DNA of 64,000 nt from positions 1 through 64,000 of the forward strand of contig CAVPWU010000002.1 of assembly GCA_963709665.1 (NCBI GenBank), in the 5' to 3' direction. The translations under genes were made by a program, and so were the position numbers. The DNA is from DASZIT01 sp963709665. Lineage in GTDB: Bacteria; Actinomycetota; Acidimicrobiia; Acidimicrobiales; RAAP-2. Positions 16,393 to 25,513 of this stretch are shown here, piece after piece. How positions within the stretch are numbered: the first letter of the stretch is position 1; each line of letters begins with the position of its first letter. Below the pieces are notes generated by a model that ran no database searches, had not been told where the DNA came from, and saw nothing but the letters and a program-made list of their open reading frames with translations.

Positions 16393-17097
16393 TCATCCGT
16401 CCCACTCGATGGTCTCGATCGTCCGCTCGCCCCGCACGAACACCACCAGCTGGGCCACGGCCGACTCGAGGAGCTCGCGCCCCTCTCGGGGGCTTGCCTC
16501 GCCGGGGTCGCCGAGGACGCCGTTGGGGCTGACCCGCCGGACCCCGCCGGCCCGGAGGTCGGGGAGGAGGTCGGCCAGTGGCCGGGTGTCCCCGGCCACG
16601 GCCTCCCCGAGGCGGACCCGCTCCGGGGCGATCACCAGCATCAGCGAGGTCTCGGTGCGACCGGCGTGGGCGTCGCCCTCCCACGACGGGCCCCAGGCCC
16701 GCACGTCCCGGCCCTCGGCCCGGAGGAGGGCGACAGCGGCCGACACCGGCCCGGCGTTGCCGCCGTGGGCGGAGACCAGGACCACCGTCCCGAAGCTCTC
16801 GCCGGCCGACCGGCCCAGCTCGACCAGCGCCACCCGGGTGGCCTCCGCCCCGATGGAGAGCGTGCCGGGGAACCCCTGGTGCTCGCCGCTGGAGCCGTAG
16901 GGGAGGGGAGGGGCCACCACCGCGGCGGGGAGGCGCGTGGCGGCGGTGGAGGCGATGGCCACCGCGATGTCGGTGTCGGTGGAGAGCGGCAGGTGGGGAC
17001 CGTGCTGCTCGGTCGACCCCACCGGCACCAGCAGCACGGCGCTCCCGGCCCGGTGGCCGGACAGGTCGGGCCAGACCAGGTCCCCCAGCCGGGTCAC
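16393..17097 (-). CDS. mftE: Mycofactocin precursor peptidase MftE (creatininase family)
   Basis: A 234-residue metallopeptidase that, in the established pathway, cuts the MftC-modified precursor to release the C-terminal Val-Tyr-derived AHDP. Metal-ligand motifs of the creatininase fold are intact: GSTEQHGPHLPLSTD, GEHQGFPGT and SAHGGNAG. The length equals that of known MftE. The GTG at 17097 overlaps the upstream ETF gene stop (GTGA). It is unusual that mftE lies after a block of redox genes rather than directly after mftC and mftD. Confidence 0.93.
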   Translation of the reverse strand: MTRLGDLVWPDLSGHRAGSAVLLVPVGSTEQHGPHLPLSTDTDIAVAIASTAATRLPAAVVAPPLPYGSSGEHQGFPGTLSIGAEATRVALVELGRSAGESFGTVVLVSAHGGNAGPVSAAVALLRAEGRDVRAWGPSWEGDAHAGRTETSLMLVIAPERVRLGEAVAGDTRPLADLLPDLRAGGVRRVSPNGVLGDPGEASPREGRELLESAVAQLVVFVRGERTIETIEWDG

Positions 17098-18056
17098 GAC
17101 CCCGCCTCCATCGGGAGGCCGGCCAGGTAGCCGTGACGGTCCAGGTAGGCGAGGAGCACGTCGGCCGCCTCGGAGGCGCCCACCGGGCCGACCACGGTGG
17201 GCGGGTCGTGCTCGTCCAGGGCGCCGGTCAGCGCCAGCAGGCGGAGCCGCGGGTCGGACGCCGTGGGTCCCGGCACCACCCGGGTGCGGGGGCGGAACGG
17301 GGCGACGGCGCCGACGGTGACGCGGCCGTCCGGGGGATCGCTGGTGGGGGCGGCCACGGGGACCGGCGTCTCTCGGGCGGCCAGCGCCGCCGGGAGCGCG
17401 GAGCGTCGCAACCGGACGCCGGCCGCCTCCACCGAGCAGACCGCCGGGCACGACACCCGGAGCCGCTCCCGCCATCCGCCGTCGAGCCGGCGCTCGACCA
17501 GCAGGTGCCCGTCGGCCGGCTGCAGCCCGACCAGCCCCAGCGCCTGGGCGGCCCCCAGGTGGTGGGCGATGAAGGCCGGGAGCGCCCCGGTGCCCCGGTC
17601 CGCCGACCGGTCACCGCACACCACCACCGCCGGGACGCCGAACGGGGCGACGGCGGCCAGCAGCGAGCCGGCCAGGTCCCGCTCGTCCGACCCGAGGTTC
17701 CGGGGCTCGTCGGTGCGGTCCACCCGGACCACGGCGGCTCCGAGGGCGGCCAGCTCCACCAGGACGGCGTCGGCCCCGGGCGGAGCGGCGGCCACCACCA
17801 CCGCCCGTCCCGCCCACGCCCCGGCGATCCGCAGGGTGTGCTCCACCGCGGCGGCGTCGGCCGCCGACAGCCCCAACCCCCACGAGTCGTGGTGGACCTC
17901 GCCGGTGAGCGGGTCGACGATGGGACGCTGGTCGGCGACCCGGACGCACGCCACCACCAGCGGCCCGGGGTCGGTGGCCGCGTCGTGCCCCGCTCCCCGG
18001 GGCCGGCCTCCGTCGCCGGACGGGGTCCCGCCTCCGGTGGTGGGCATGCCGCTCAT
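17094..18056 (-). CDS. Mycofactocin-associated ETF beta-type subunit (FixA-like)
   Basis: A 320-residue protein with the adenine-nucleotide alpha-hydrolase-like fold of electron-transfer flavoprotein beta subunits. Residues 25-45 match the ETF-beta start (VACVRVADQRPIVDP), followed by DAAAVEHTLRI and, further on, VVCGDRSADRGTGALP, the AMP/FAD-region motif, then the family's HHLGAAQALG. It should pair with the alpha subunit encoded three genes upstream (19691-20725). The ATG at 18056 overlaps the fixX stop (ATGA). The split order alpha-FixC-FixX-beta differs from fixABCX. It probably carries electrons from mycofactocin-linked dehydrogenases to FixC, which is inference. Confidence 0.82.
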   Translation of the reverse strand: MSGMPTTGGGTPSGDGGRPRGAGHDAATDPGPLVVACVRVADQRPIVDPLTGEVHHDSWGLGLSAADAAAVEHTLRIAGAWAGRAVVVAAAPPGADAVLVELAALGAAVVRVDRTDEPRNLGSDERDLAGSLLAAVAPFGVPAVVVCGDRSADRGTGALPAFIAHHLGAAQALGLVGLQPADGHLLVERRLDGGWRERLRVSCPAVCSVEAAGVRLRRSALPAALAARETPVPVAAPTSDPPDGRVTVGAVAPFRPRTRVVPGPTASDPRLRLLALTGALDEHDPPTVVGPVGASEAADVLLAYLDRHGYLAGLPMEAGS

Positions 18057-18361
18057 CCGTGGTGGAAGACGACGCCCTGGCCGCCGTCGGGATAGGTCCA
18101 GGTGATGGCGCCGTCGTGGTTGCAGACCATGTAGCACGACCCGCACTCGAAGCACTCTTCGTAGTTGAACAGGATCCCCCCGTCGGAGGTGGGGGCGAAG
18201 AGATCAGCCGGGCAGACGGTGACGCAGGCCTGGGTGGTGCACGAGCGGCAGATCTCCGAGGCCACCGTGATGTGGGCCCGCTCGCCGACCCGGAAGTCGA
18301 CGGTGGCCATCCGCCGGTCGAAGGCGATGCCCCGCCAGCGGTCACCGGGCGTGTCGCTCAT
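18053..18361 (-). CDS. fixX: FixX-like ferredoxin
   Basis: A 102-residue ferredoxin-like protein. Eight cysteines form two clusters: C-x2-C-x4-C-x3-C-P (CRSCTTQACVTVCP) and C-x2-C-x2-C-x3-C (CFECGSCYMVC), the FixX arrangement, with ILFNYEECFECG typical of FixX proteins. It should dock on FixC to form the electron-transfer-flavoprotein:quinone oxidoreductase module. Its ATG overlaps the fixC stop and its stop overlaps the next start. No membrane segment is present, so it relies on FixC for membrane contact. Confidence 0.88.
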   Translation of the reverse strand: MSDTPGDRWRGIAFDRRMATVDFRVGERAHITVASEICRSCTTQACVTVCPADLFAPTSDGGILFNYEECFECGSCYMVCNHDGAITWTYPDGGQGVVFHHG

Positions 18362-19698
18362 CCGAAGATCCTCAACGCCCGCACGGTGTCGGCGGCCAGC
18401 TCCCGCAGCTTCACCCCGTTGCGGGCGGCCGCCCTCCGTGTCACCCGGAGGCCGCCGGCCTTGGGGGTCGGGTTGGTGACGGTGAACATCCCCTCCACCA
18501 GGTCGCAGATCAGTCCCGGGTACCGGTTCTGGATCCGCTCGGAGAGGACCAGCCCCGGGGCCCGGCGGAGCCGCTTGTGGTCGGCCAGCACGAACTGGCG
18601 TTCCAGGTCCTCCCGGTAGGAGGCCAGGCCGGCCGCCGACCAGTCGCGGCGGGCGATGGCCCGGTCGGCCGCCCGGCCGGCGGCCAGGCCGGACCCGATG
18701 GCGAAGTTGACGCCCTCCAGCCACACCCCGGCGGCGAGGGTCATGGCGGCGGCGTCGCCGGCCACCAGCATCCCGTCGGTGGCCAGGGTCGGCATGGTGT
18801 CGTACCCGCCCTCGGGGATGAGGTGGGCGGCGTACTCCCGGAGGGTGGCTCCCCGCAGCAGTGGGGCGAGGGAGGGGTGCTCCTTCAGGTCGGCCACCAG
18901 CTCCTCGGGTCGGACCTTGGCTGCCGCCAGGTGGGGGAGGGAGAGCACCACCCCCACGCTGACGGTGTCGCGGTTGGTGTAGAGGAAGCCGCCGCCGGGG
19001 ATGCCCCGGGTGCAGCCCAGGATCTCGATGTCGACCCCCTGGTGGCCGGTCACCCCGAACCGCTCGTCGATCACCTCCGGGGGGAGGTCGAGGACCTCCT
19101 TGACCCCGAGGGTGTGGTGGGAGGCCTCGGCGGCGGCCAGGAGGCCGGCCTCCTTGGCCAGAAAGGAGTTCACGCCGTCGCACGCCACCACCACCTTGGC
19201 CCGGAGGTCACCGTCGGCCCGGTCGGTGCGGACCCCGGTGACCCGACCGTCGACGTCGAAGAGCAGGCCGGTGGCCACCGTCGAGGTCACCAGCCGGGCA
19301 CCGGCGTCGGTGGCCTTGGCCGCCATCCAGCTGTCGAACTCGGAGCGCAGGGTGGTCATCCCGTTGTAGGGGGCCTCGCCCCACGCCTCCGACCGGTAGT
19401 CGACCGACAGCGACTGGGTGCCGGTCATCACCATGGTGGAACGGCGCACCACCCACCGCTCGACGGGCACCTCCTCCCACCACCGGGGCACCACCTGGTC
19501 GAGCACCCGCCCGTAGACCACGCCGCCGTAGACGTTCTTGGAGCCGGGGAACGGCCCCCGCTCGACCAGCACCACCGACCGGCCGGCCCGGGCCAGGGCC
19601 AGGGCGGCGGCCGATCCCGCCGGCCCGGCCCCCACCACCACGACGTCGAACTCGGCGGCGGGGACGACGGTGCGGTCGGCGGTCGGGCGCTCAGCCAC
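18358..19698 (-). CDS. fixC: FixC-like ETF:quinone oxidoreductase flavoprotein
   Basis: A 446-residue FAD-dependent oxidoreductase of the geranylgeranyl-reductase/ETF-QO family. The dinucleotide site is DVVVVGAGPAGSAAAL, followed by VLVERGPFPGSKNVYGG, the FixC hallmark. A second FAD motif is in LVAGDAAAM, and VWLEGVNFAIGSG matches the FixC C-terminal FAD loop. It starts at GTG 19698, overlapping the etfA stop by 8 nt, with GGGAGGG upstream. With FixX it should oxidise the ETF and reduce quinone at the membrane. In this operon it probably re-oxidises mycofactocinol-derived electrons, an inference from its place among mycofactocin genes. Confidence 0.88.
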   Translation of the reverse strand: MAERPTADRTVVPAAEFDVVVVGAGPAGSAAALALARAGRSVVLVERGPFPGSKNVYGGVVYGRVLDQVVPRWWEEVPVERWVVRRSTMVMTGTQSLSVDYRSEAWGEAPYNGMTTLRSEFDSWMAAKATDAGARLVTSTVATGLLFDVDGRVTGVRTDRADGDLRAKVVVACDGVNSFLAKEAGLLAAAEASHHTLGVKEVLDLPPEVIDERFGVTGHQGVDIEILGCTRGIPGGGFLYTNRDTVSVGVVLSLPHLAAAKVRPEELVADLKEHPSLAPLLRGATLREYAAHLIPEGGYDTMPTLATDGMLVAGDAAAMTLAAGVWLEGVNFAIGSGLAAGRAADRAIARRDWSAAGLASYREDLERQFVLADHKRLRRAPGLVLSERIQNRYPGLICDLVEGMFTVTNPTPKAGGLRVTRRAAARNGVKLRELAADTVRALRIFG

Positions 19699-20725
19699 GT
19701 CGCCCTCCCGCGCCGACGGCCACCTCGGAGCCGTCCACCCCCAGCCGACGGGCCAGCTCGTCGAGGAGGGCGCCGGCGTCGGTGACCAGTCCGAGGTCCG
19801 CCATGGCGGTCATCGGGCACGACGGGTCGCGGTTGACGCTGACCACGTGGCGGGGGGTCCCGAGTCCACCCAGGTGCTGGCTGGCGCCCGACACCCCGAA
19901 GGCCAGGTAGAGGTCGGGGTGGATGCTGACACCGGTGGTGCCGATCTGGCGCTCGTACCCGGTCCACCCGGCATCGGTGGCCACCCGGGTGGCACCGGCC
20001 GACGCACCCAGCGCCGCCGCCACCCCGACCAGTCGGTCGAAGGTGCGCCGGGCACCCTCGTCGTCCTCGCCGGCGGCCAGGCCGGCCCCGCCGCCCAGCA
20101 CCCGGGTGGCGTCGGCCAGGTCCATGGTGGCCGGGTCGGGCTCGATCAGCTCGAGGAGCTCGGCGTCGGTGGCGGGATCGGCCGGTGGGCCGGCCGGTGC
20201 CCACTCGAGCGGCTGCGGCCGGCCACGACGTGCGGCCCGGGTCACCGTCCGGACACCGGGGACGAGGGTGGCCACCGCCGGTCCGTCGGCCACCACCGTC
20301 ACCAGCACCCGGTCGTCGAGCCGCGCCAACCGGGCCTCCACACTGGTCGCCGGGCCACGCCCTCCCCGGCAGGCGACGGAGTGGGCCTGGGCGAGGAGCG
20401 GTCGGTCGAGTTCGGCGGCCAGGCGGGGCGCCAGGTCGCGACCGTCCGGCGACGCCGGCACCACCACCAGGGGGACGTGGTCGAGCAGTGGGGCCAGGCC
20501 GACGGCCAGCGCTCCGGGTCGGAACCCGTCACCGGTCTCGTGCCACCAGGACCGGGAGGCGGCCACCAGCGACCCGGCCGCCTCCTGGCTCCCGGACCCG
20601 ACCACCACGGCCAGGCCGCCGGCTTCGGCCACCGCCTCGTCGGCACCGACGGGGAGACGGCCCCGGCGGGCCACCAGGACCGCCACCGTCCGGCCGGCCG
20701 GGATCCCCGGGGAGACGGGACTCAC
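19691..20725 (-). CDS. Mycofactocin-associated ETF alpha-type subunit (FixB-like)
   Basis: A 344-residue ETF-alpha-type protein. The C-terminal FAD domain is clear: VLGGGAGL, then GASAGATRVATDAGW, IGTTGVSIHPDLYLAFG and SGASQHLGGL, which bind FAD in the ETF-alpha family, ending in SVNRDPSCPM. The N-terminal ~190 residues are a divergent adenine-nucleotide-hydrolase-like domain. The GTG at 20725 overlaps the upstream OYE stop (GTGA). It is the partner of the ETF-beta gene three positions downstream, separated from it by fixC and fixX. Confidence 0.88.
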   Translation of the reverse strand: MSPVSPGIPAGRTVAVLVARRGRLPVGADEAVAEAGGLAVVVGSGSQEAAGSLVAASRSWWHETGDGFRPGALAVGLAPLLDHVPLVVVPASPDGRDLAPRLAAELDRPLLAQAHSVACRGGRGPATSVEARLARLDDRVLVTVVADGPAVATLVPGVRTVTRAARRGRPQPLEWAPAGPPADPATDAELLELIEPDPATMDLADATRVLGGGAGLAAGEDDEGARRTFDRLVGVAAALGASAGATRVATDAGWTGYERQIGTTGVSIHPDLYLAFGVSGASQHLGGLGTPRHVVSVNRDPSCPMTAMADLGLVTDAGALLDELARRLGVDGSEVAVGAGGRRG

Positions 20726-22695
20726 AGCGCCACCGCCACCCGGTGGCCCTCGATGACCGCCGCCTGGGCCCGACGGGGAGCCAGGCAGTCACCGACCCGG
20801 TGGGCGGTGATCCCGGCGTCCCGGAGCTGGCGCCACAGCTCGTCCTCGGGGGCCTGGTGGACGCTGCACACCACCCAGTCGCACCGGCGTACCTGCTCGG
20901 TGCCGGTGGGGTGGTGCTGGAGGGCCAGGACCAGCTGGTCTCCCGCCGTCCCGTCCCCGGCGCCGGTCACCCCCATCGGCACCAGGTCCACGCTCTGGAC
21001 GATCCCCCTGGCGTGCGCCTTGACGTTCCACGTCTCCAGGTCGAGGGTGATGCCCAGGTCCTGTCCCACCACCATGCCGTTGGTGATGAGCTCCACCGCG
21101 CACCCCCGGTCGGCCAGCAGCTCGGCGGTCGAGGTGGCCTGGTGGAACCCGAGCTCGTCGACCACCACCACCGACCCCGACGGCTCCACCCCACCCTCCA
21201 GCACGTCCCGGACGTCCACCACCCTCGGGTGCTCGCCTGCCCACCACGGACGGGCGGGGCGGGCGCCGGTGGCCACCACCACCACCTCCGGGCGCTCGGC
21301 CCGGACGGCGGCGAGGTCGGCCTCGGAGCCGGTCCGGATCTCCACCCCGGCCCGGCGGGCGTTGACCACCAGGTTCCGGGTGATGTCGAGGAACTCGGCC
21401 CGGCTGGGGACCGACGCCGCCACCTGGACCTGCCCGCCCAGGCGGTCGCGGCGCTCGAAGAGGACCACCTGGTGGCCCCGCTCGGCGGCCGTCACCGCCG
21501 CCTGGAGCCCCCCGGGACCTCCGCCCACCACCACCACCCGGCGACGGCGGCCGGGTGCCGGGAGGGCGATCGACTCCCGTCCGGTGCGGGGGCTCTCGAT
21601 GCAGCCCAGCCACCGGTTGAGGCCCATCCGGCCCACGCACTCCTGGTTGCAGGACAGGCAGGTGCGGATGTCGGTGGCGTGGCCGGAGCGGGCCTTGGCG
21701 GCGAAGTCGGCGTCGGCGATCTGGCCCCGGACCACGCCCACCAGGTCGCACACCCCCTCGTCGAGGGCCCGGTCGGCCTGCAGCGGGTCCTTGAACCGGC
21801 CCACCCCCACCACCGGGATGCCGACGGCGTCGCGGATGGCGCTGGGGATGTACAGGGCGTACCCCGGGGGCACCTGCATGCTGGCCTCGATCATGTAGAG
21901 GGTGGCGGTGGCCACCCCGATCGAGGTGTTGATGTAGTCGACCAGCCCGGTGGCGTCCACCATCCGCGCCACCGCCACCGCGTCGTCGATGCCCGTGCCA
22001 CCCTCGATGAGCTCGTCGCCGCACAACCGGACCCCCAGTGCCCGGTCCGGCCCGATGGCGGCCCGGACGGCGTCCACGATCTCGAGGAGGAGGCGGGCCC
22101 GGTGCTCGAGCGGGCCGCCGTACCCGTCGGTGCGGTGGTTGGTGGCCGGCGACAGAAAGCCCCGGACGATGGAGGAGTGGGAGCACTGCAGCTCGATTCC
22201 GTCGAAGCCGCCCTCCCGGCAGTGACCGGCCACCGTGGCGTAGCCGTCGACGATCTGCCGGATCTCGCCGGCCTCCACCGCCATCGGCACCTCGCGGAAG
22301 AGCGGGTCGGGCACCGGGCTGGGCGCCCACACCGGCAGCCGCGAGTACAGGGAGGAGGCCTGGCCGCCGTTGTGGTTGAGCTGGGCCAGGATCGGCACCT
22401 GATGGGCGTGGACGGCCTCGGTGATCCGTCGGTAGCCGGGGATGACCCCGGGGTCGAACCCGTGGATCAGCTTCTCGTACGGCCAGTCGGTGACGTGGGT
22501 GGAGTGCTCCTCGGTGATGATCAGGCCGGCACCTCCGGCCGCCCGGGCGCCGTAGTAGGCGGCGTGCTGCTCGGTGGGCATGCCGTCCTCGGCGTAGTTG
22601 GTCAGGTGGGCGGAGAAGACGATCCGGTTGGGCACCGTCAGCGGTCCCAGCCGCAGGGGGGTGAAGAGGTGGCGGTACTGGCCGCCGGCGCTCAT
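20722..22695 (-). CDS. Mycofactocin-system FadH/OYE-family oxidoreductase (upstream copy in map order)
   Basis: A 657-residue enzyme in the 2,4-dienoyl-CoA-reductase/trimethylamine-dehydrogenase class. The N-terminal OYE-type TIM barrel binds FMN (NRIVFSAHLTNYAEDG, AQLNHNGGQ). The 4Fe-4S cysteines are in CLSCNQECVG with a later C in RWLGCIESP. A C-terminal FAD/NAD(P) domain starts at RRVVVVGGGPGGLQAA. Members occur beside mycofactocin genes in several actinobacteria and their role is unestablished. The ATG at 22695 overlaps the SDR stop. With a second OYE in the operon and no MftD, one copy may take over an MftD-like oxidation, which is inference. Confidence 0.88.
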   Translation of the reverse strand: MSAGGQYRHLFTPLRLGPLTVPNRIVFSAHLTNYAEDGMPTEQHAAYYGARAAGGAGLIITEEHSTHVTDWPYEKLIHGFDPGVIPGYRRITEAVHAHQVPILAQLNHNGGQASSLYSRLPVWAPSPVPDPLFREVPMAVEAGEIRQIVDGYATVAGHCREGGFDGIELQCSHSSIVRGFLSPATNHRTDGYGGPLEHRARLLLEIVDAVRAAIGPDRALGVRLCGDELIEGGTGIDDAVAVARMVDATGLVDYINTSIGVATATLYMIEASMQVPPGYALYIPSAIRDAVGIPVVGVGRFKDPLQADRALDEGVCDLVGVVRGQIADADFAAKARSGHATDIRTCLSCNQECVGRMGLNRWLGCIESPRTGRESIALPAPGRRRRVVVVGGGPGGLQAAVTAAERGHQVVLFERRDRLGGQVQVAASVPSRAEFLDITRNLVVNARRAGVEIRTGSEADLAAVRAERPEVVVVATGARPARPWWAGEHPRVVDVRDVLEGGVEPSGSVVVVDELGFHQATSTAELLADRGCAVELITNGMVVGQDLGITLDLETWNVKAHARGIVQSVDLVPMGVTGAGDGTAGDQLVLALQHHPTGTEQVRRCDWVVCSVHQAPEDELWRQLRDAGITAHRVGDCLAPRRAQAAVIEGHRVAVAL

Positions 22696-23501
22696 CGGGC
22701 CGACGATCCGGCGTCGACGGTCATGGTCAGCCCGGTGGTGTGGCGCGAGTCGTCGGAGGCCAGGAAGAGCACCGTGTCGCTGACGTCCTCGGGCTGCACC
22801 GCCGGGACGGGGAGCGAGTTGAGGAACAGCGACCGGTACGTCGGGTGCTCGTCGAGCAGGGGGCCGAGGGCACCCAGCCCGCCGAGCATCGGGGTGGTCA
22901 CGCCGGTGGGGTGGACGGTGTTGACCCGGATCCGGTGCTCGGCCAGCTCGTTGGCCAGCACCCGCATGACCCCGACCACCCCGTGCTTGGCCACCGAGTA
23001 GGGGCCGAACAGCGGCTGACCCTTCAGGCCGGCCACCGAGCTGATCAGGATCATCGATCCGCCGCCGGCGGTGATCAGGTGGGGGGCGCCGGCCACGCAG
23101 GTGTTCCAGACGCCGGTGAGGTTGGTGGCGAGGGTGGCGTCCCACACCTCCCGGCTGACCTGGTCCCACGGCTGGACGGTGCAGATCCCGGCGTTGGCCA
23201 CCACCGTGTCCAGCCGGCCCAGCCGCTCCACGCCGTCGTCGACGGCCCGGGTCAGCGCCTCGGCGTCCCCGACGTCGGCCACCGCCACCACCACCCGGCC
23301 ACCGGCCGCCTCCACCAGGCGCCCCGTCTCCTCGAGCTCGGACCGGGTCCCCAGCGGGTAGCCCACCGCCGGGAGGTCGGCGCAGATGTCGACGGCGATG
23401 ACGTCGGCGCCCTCGGCGGCCAGGCGGACCGCGTGGCTCCGGCCCATGCCCCTCGCCGCCCCGGTGACCAGGGCGACCTGGCCCTCCACCCGGCCGGTCA
23501 C
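22692..23501 (-). CDS. Mycofactocin-coupled SDR oxidoreductase
   Basis: A 269-residue SDR. The cofactor motif TGAARGMGRSHA is followed by an extended loop (VDICADLPAVGYPLGTRSEL), the insertion that marks mycofactocin-coupled SDRs and is thought to keep NAD bound. The catalytic Ser is in LISSVAGL and the Tyr-Lys pair in YSVAKHG. It begins at GTG 23501, overlapping the stop of the second OYE gene (GTGA). It is likely an alcohol or hydroxy-compound dehydrogenase whose NADH is re-oxidised by mycofactocin. Substrate unknown. This assignment is the firmer of the two SDRs in the cluster. Confidence 0.9.
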   Translation of the reverse strand: MTGRVEGQVALVTGAARGMGRSHAVRLAAEGADVIAVDICADLPAVGYPLGTRSELEETGRLVEAAGGRVVVAVADVGDAEALTRAVDDGVERLGRLDTVVANAGICTVQPWDQVSREVWDATLATNLTGVWNTCVAGAPHLITAGGGSMILISSVAGLKGQPLFGPYSVAKHGVVGVMRVLANELAEHRIRVNTVHPTGVTTPMLGGLGALGPLLDEHPTYRSLFLNSLPVPAVQPEDVSDTVLFLASDDSRHTTGLTMTVDAGSSAR

Positions 23502-25510
23502 CGGGTGGCTCCGGCGCCCGCGGTGGCGGCCCGCGTGTCCGCCCCGGCTCCGGTCCCCACGCCGCCGGCACCCGCCGCCGCGCCACCCACCTCCCGTGCC
23601 CGTCGTCGTCCCTCCAGGACGGCGTGGAGGATGGTGCGGGGAGCCACGCAGTCGCCGGCCCGGGGGAGGTCGGGCCGGGCGGCGGTCAGGGACCCCTCGG
23701 CCAGACGGTGGCTGCAGTCCACCAGGGCGGCGCACCCGATCCGGCGGTGCTCGCCGGTCCACACGTCCTCGAGCTCCGCCGACCCGTCGGCGATCCCGCG
23801 GAGCCGGGCCCGCAGCTCCCGTCGCACCCCGGCCCGCTGCAGCCGGGTGTTGGCGTCGGCCAGGTCGCCGGTCAGTGACAGCAGGGTGCCGGCCACCGGG
23901 TCCTGCGTGACCAGGGCCACCTGGTGACCGCCGGCCGCCAGCCACTCGGCCACCCCGACCCCCACCGGACCGCCGACCGGGTCGTGGACCACCACCGGCC
24001 CGTCGGGGAGGGCGGCGTCACCGCCGGCCAGGAGCGTCAGCGCGTCCAGGACCACGGTGTGCCCGTCGACCGGCAGGGTGAAGGGCAACGGACGCGACCC
24101 GGTGGCCAGCACCACCGGCCCGTGGTGCGCCTCCCACTCGTCGATGGTCGCCTGGGTGACGGCCGCCCCGGCCTCGAGCTCCACCCCCAGGGTCCGGCAC
24201 TCGGCCTCGAGCCAGTCGGTGAGCCGCGCCATCCGGTGGCGACCCGGGCCGACGGCGGCGGCGGCCGTCGCACCGCCGAAGGCGTCGTCGCGCTCGCGGA
24301 CCCGGACCCGGTGGCCTCGGGTGGCCAGCACCCGGGCGCACTCCAGGCCGGCCACGCCTCCCCCCACCACCAGGACCCGTCGCCGTTCGGCGTCGGTGCC
24401 CTCGACGGGGGGCTCCACCGTCTCGTAGCCGCTGCGGGGCTCGCCCACGCAGCTGACCAGGGGGTTCCGGTTGTCGCGGACGTGGCAGGCCAGGTTGCAG
24501 AGGATGCAGGGCCGGACCCGCTCCGGGCTTGCGGTGCGGACCCGCCGCACCAGGCCGGGGTCGGCGATCTGGGCCCGGGTCATCTCCACCAGGTCGGCCA
24601 CCCCGTCGTCGAGGGCCCATTGGGCGGTGGAGGGGTCGACCACGCTCCCCTGCAGCGCCACGGCGGTCCGCCCCCCGGCCGCCAGGCGCATGGTCCGGCA
24701 GAGGTCGACGTTGAAGGCGGCGTCGGTGTGGGCGTCGGGCCGGTAGGCGGAGGTGGAGAACGGGCCGCCCCGGACCACCACCACCAGGTCCACGCCCCCG
24801 GCCAGCCGGCCGACGTGTTCGGCGGCCTGCTCGGGGGTCACGCCGGCCCAGGGGGCCAGCTCGTCGCAGCACAGGCGGACGGCCACCACACCGTCGGGGC
24901 CCACCCCCTTCCGGCAGGCCGCCACCACCTCCTCGGTGAGCCGGAGCCGGTCGTCCCCGTAGGCGTCGGCGCGCAGGTTGGTGAGCCCGGAGTGGAACTG
25001 GCGGAGCAGCGAGTACGGCCCGAGGTCCACCTCGACCCCGCCGAGGCCGGCGGAGACCGCCAGCCGGGCGGCGCTGCCGAACCCGACCACCAGCTCCTCG
25101 ATCTCCTCCGACTCCATCGCCAACGGCATCTCGCGGTTGACGGCGTCGGCCACCCGCGACGGCGCCCACAGGACCGACTGGGAGTAGGCGCTGGATCCCT
25201 GGCCGCCGGCGTGGCCCAGGCCGGCCAGCACCAGGGTGCCCTCCGGACGGCAGGCGTCGGCGACCGCCGTCCACCCCGGACCGCACCGGGCGGCCAGGGG
25301 TGCCCGCTCGTAGGGCCAGTCGGACGGGTGGACCGAGGCCGTCTCGGTGACGATCACCCCGGCACCCCCGACGGCGCGTTCCCGGTAGTAGGCGACATGC
25401 CGCTCGCTGAAGCCACGGTGGCGGCCGAGGTTGGTCTCGTGGGGACCGAAGACCACCCTCGACGGGGCGGTGCGACCGGCCACGACGACCGGTTCGACCA
25501 GGGTGCCCAC
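23498..25510 (-). CDS. Mycofactocin-system FadH/OYE-family oxidoreductase (second copy)
   Basis: A 670-residue FMN/4Fe-4S/FAD enzyme paralogous to the one at 20722-22695. The barrel has VVFGPHETNLGRHRGFS and AGLGHAGGQGSS, the cluster cysteines are in CILCNLACHV plus a later C in LVSCVGEP, and the second nucleotide domain begins RRVLVVGGGVAGLECA. The active-site loop differs from the other copy (GLGHAGG against QLNHNGG), so substrates probably differ. It starts at GTG 25510, only 3 nt after the mftC stop, the place where mftD often lies in other clusters. The Ala/Gly-rich tail of about 25 residues is unusual. Confidence 0.88.
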   Translation of the reverse strand: MGTLVEPVVVAGRTAPSRVVFGPHETNLGRHRGFSERHVAYYRERAVGGAGVIVTETASVHPSDWPYERAPLAARCGPGWTAVADACRPEGTLVLAGLGHAGGQGSSAYSQSVLWAPSRVADAVNREMPLAMESEEIEELVVGFGSAARLAVSAGLGGVEVDLGPYSLLRQFHSGLTNLRADAYGDDRLRLTEEVVAACRKGVGPDGVVAVRLCCDELAPWAGVTPEQAAEHVGRLAGGVDLVVVVRGGPFSTSAYRPDAHTDAAFNVDLCRTMRLAAGGRTAVALQGSVVDPSTAQWALDDGVADLVEMTRAQIADPGLVRRVRTASPERVRPCILCNLACHVRDNRNPLVSCVGEPRSGYETVEPPVEGTDAERRRVLVVGGGVAGLECARVLATRGHRVRVRERDDAFGGATAAAAVGPGRHRMARLTDWLEAECRTLGVELEAGAAVTQATIDEWEAHHGPVVLATGSRPLPFTLPVDGHTVVLDALTLLAGGDAALPDGPVVVHDPVGGPVGVGVAEWLAAGGHQVALVTQDPVAGTLLSLTGDLADANTRLQRAGVRRELRARLRGIADGSAELEDVWTGEHRRIGCAALVDCSHRLAEGSLTAARPDLPRAGDCVAPRTILHAVLEGRRRAREVGGAAAGAGGVGTGAGADTRAATAGAGATR

Positions 25511-25513
25511 CGG

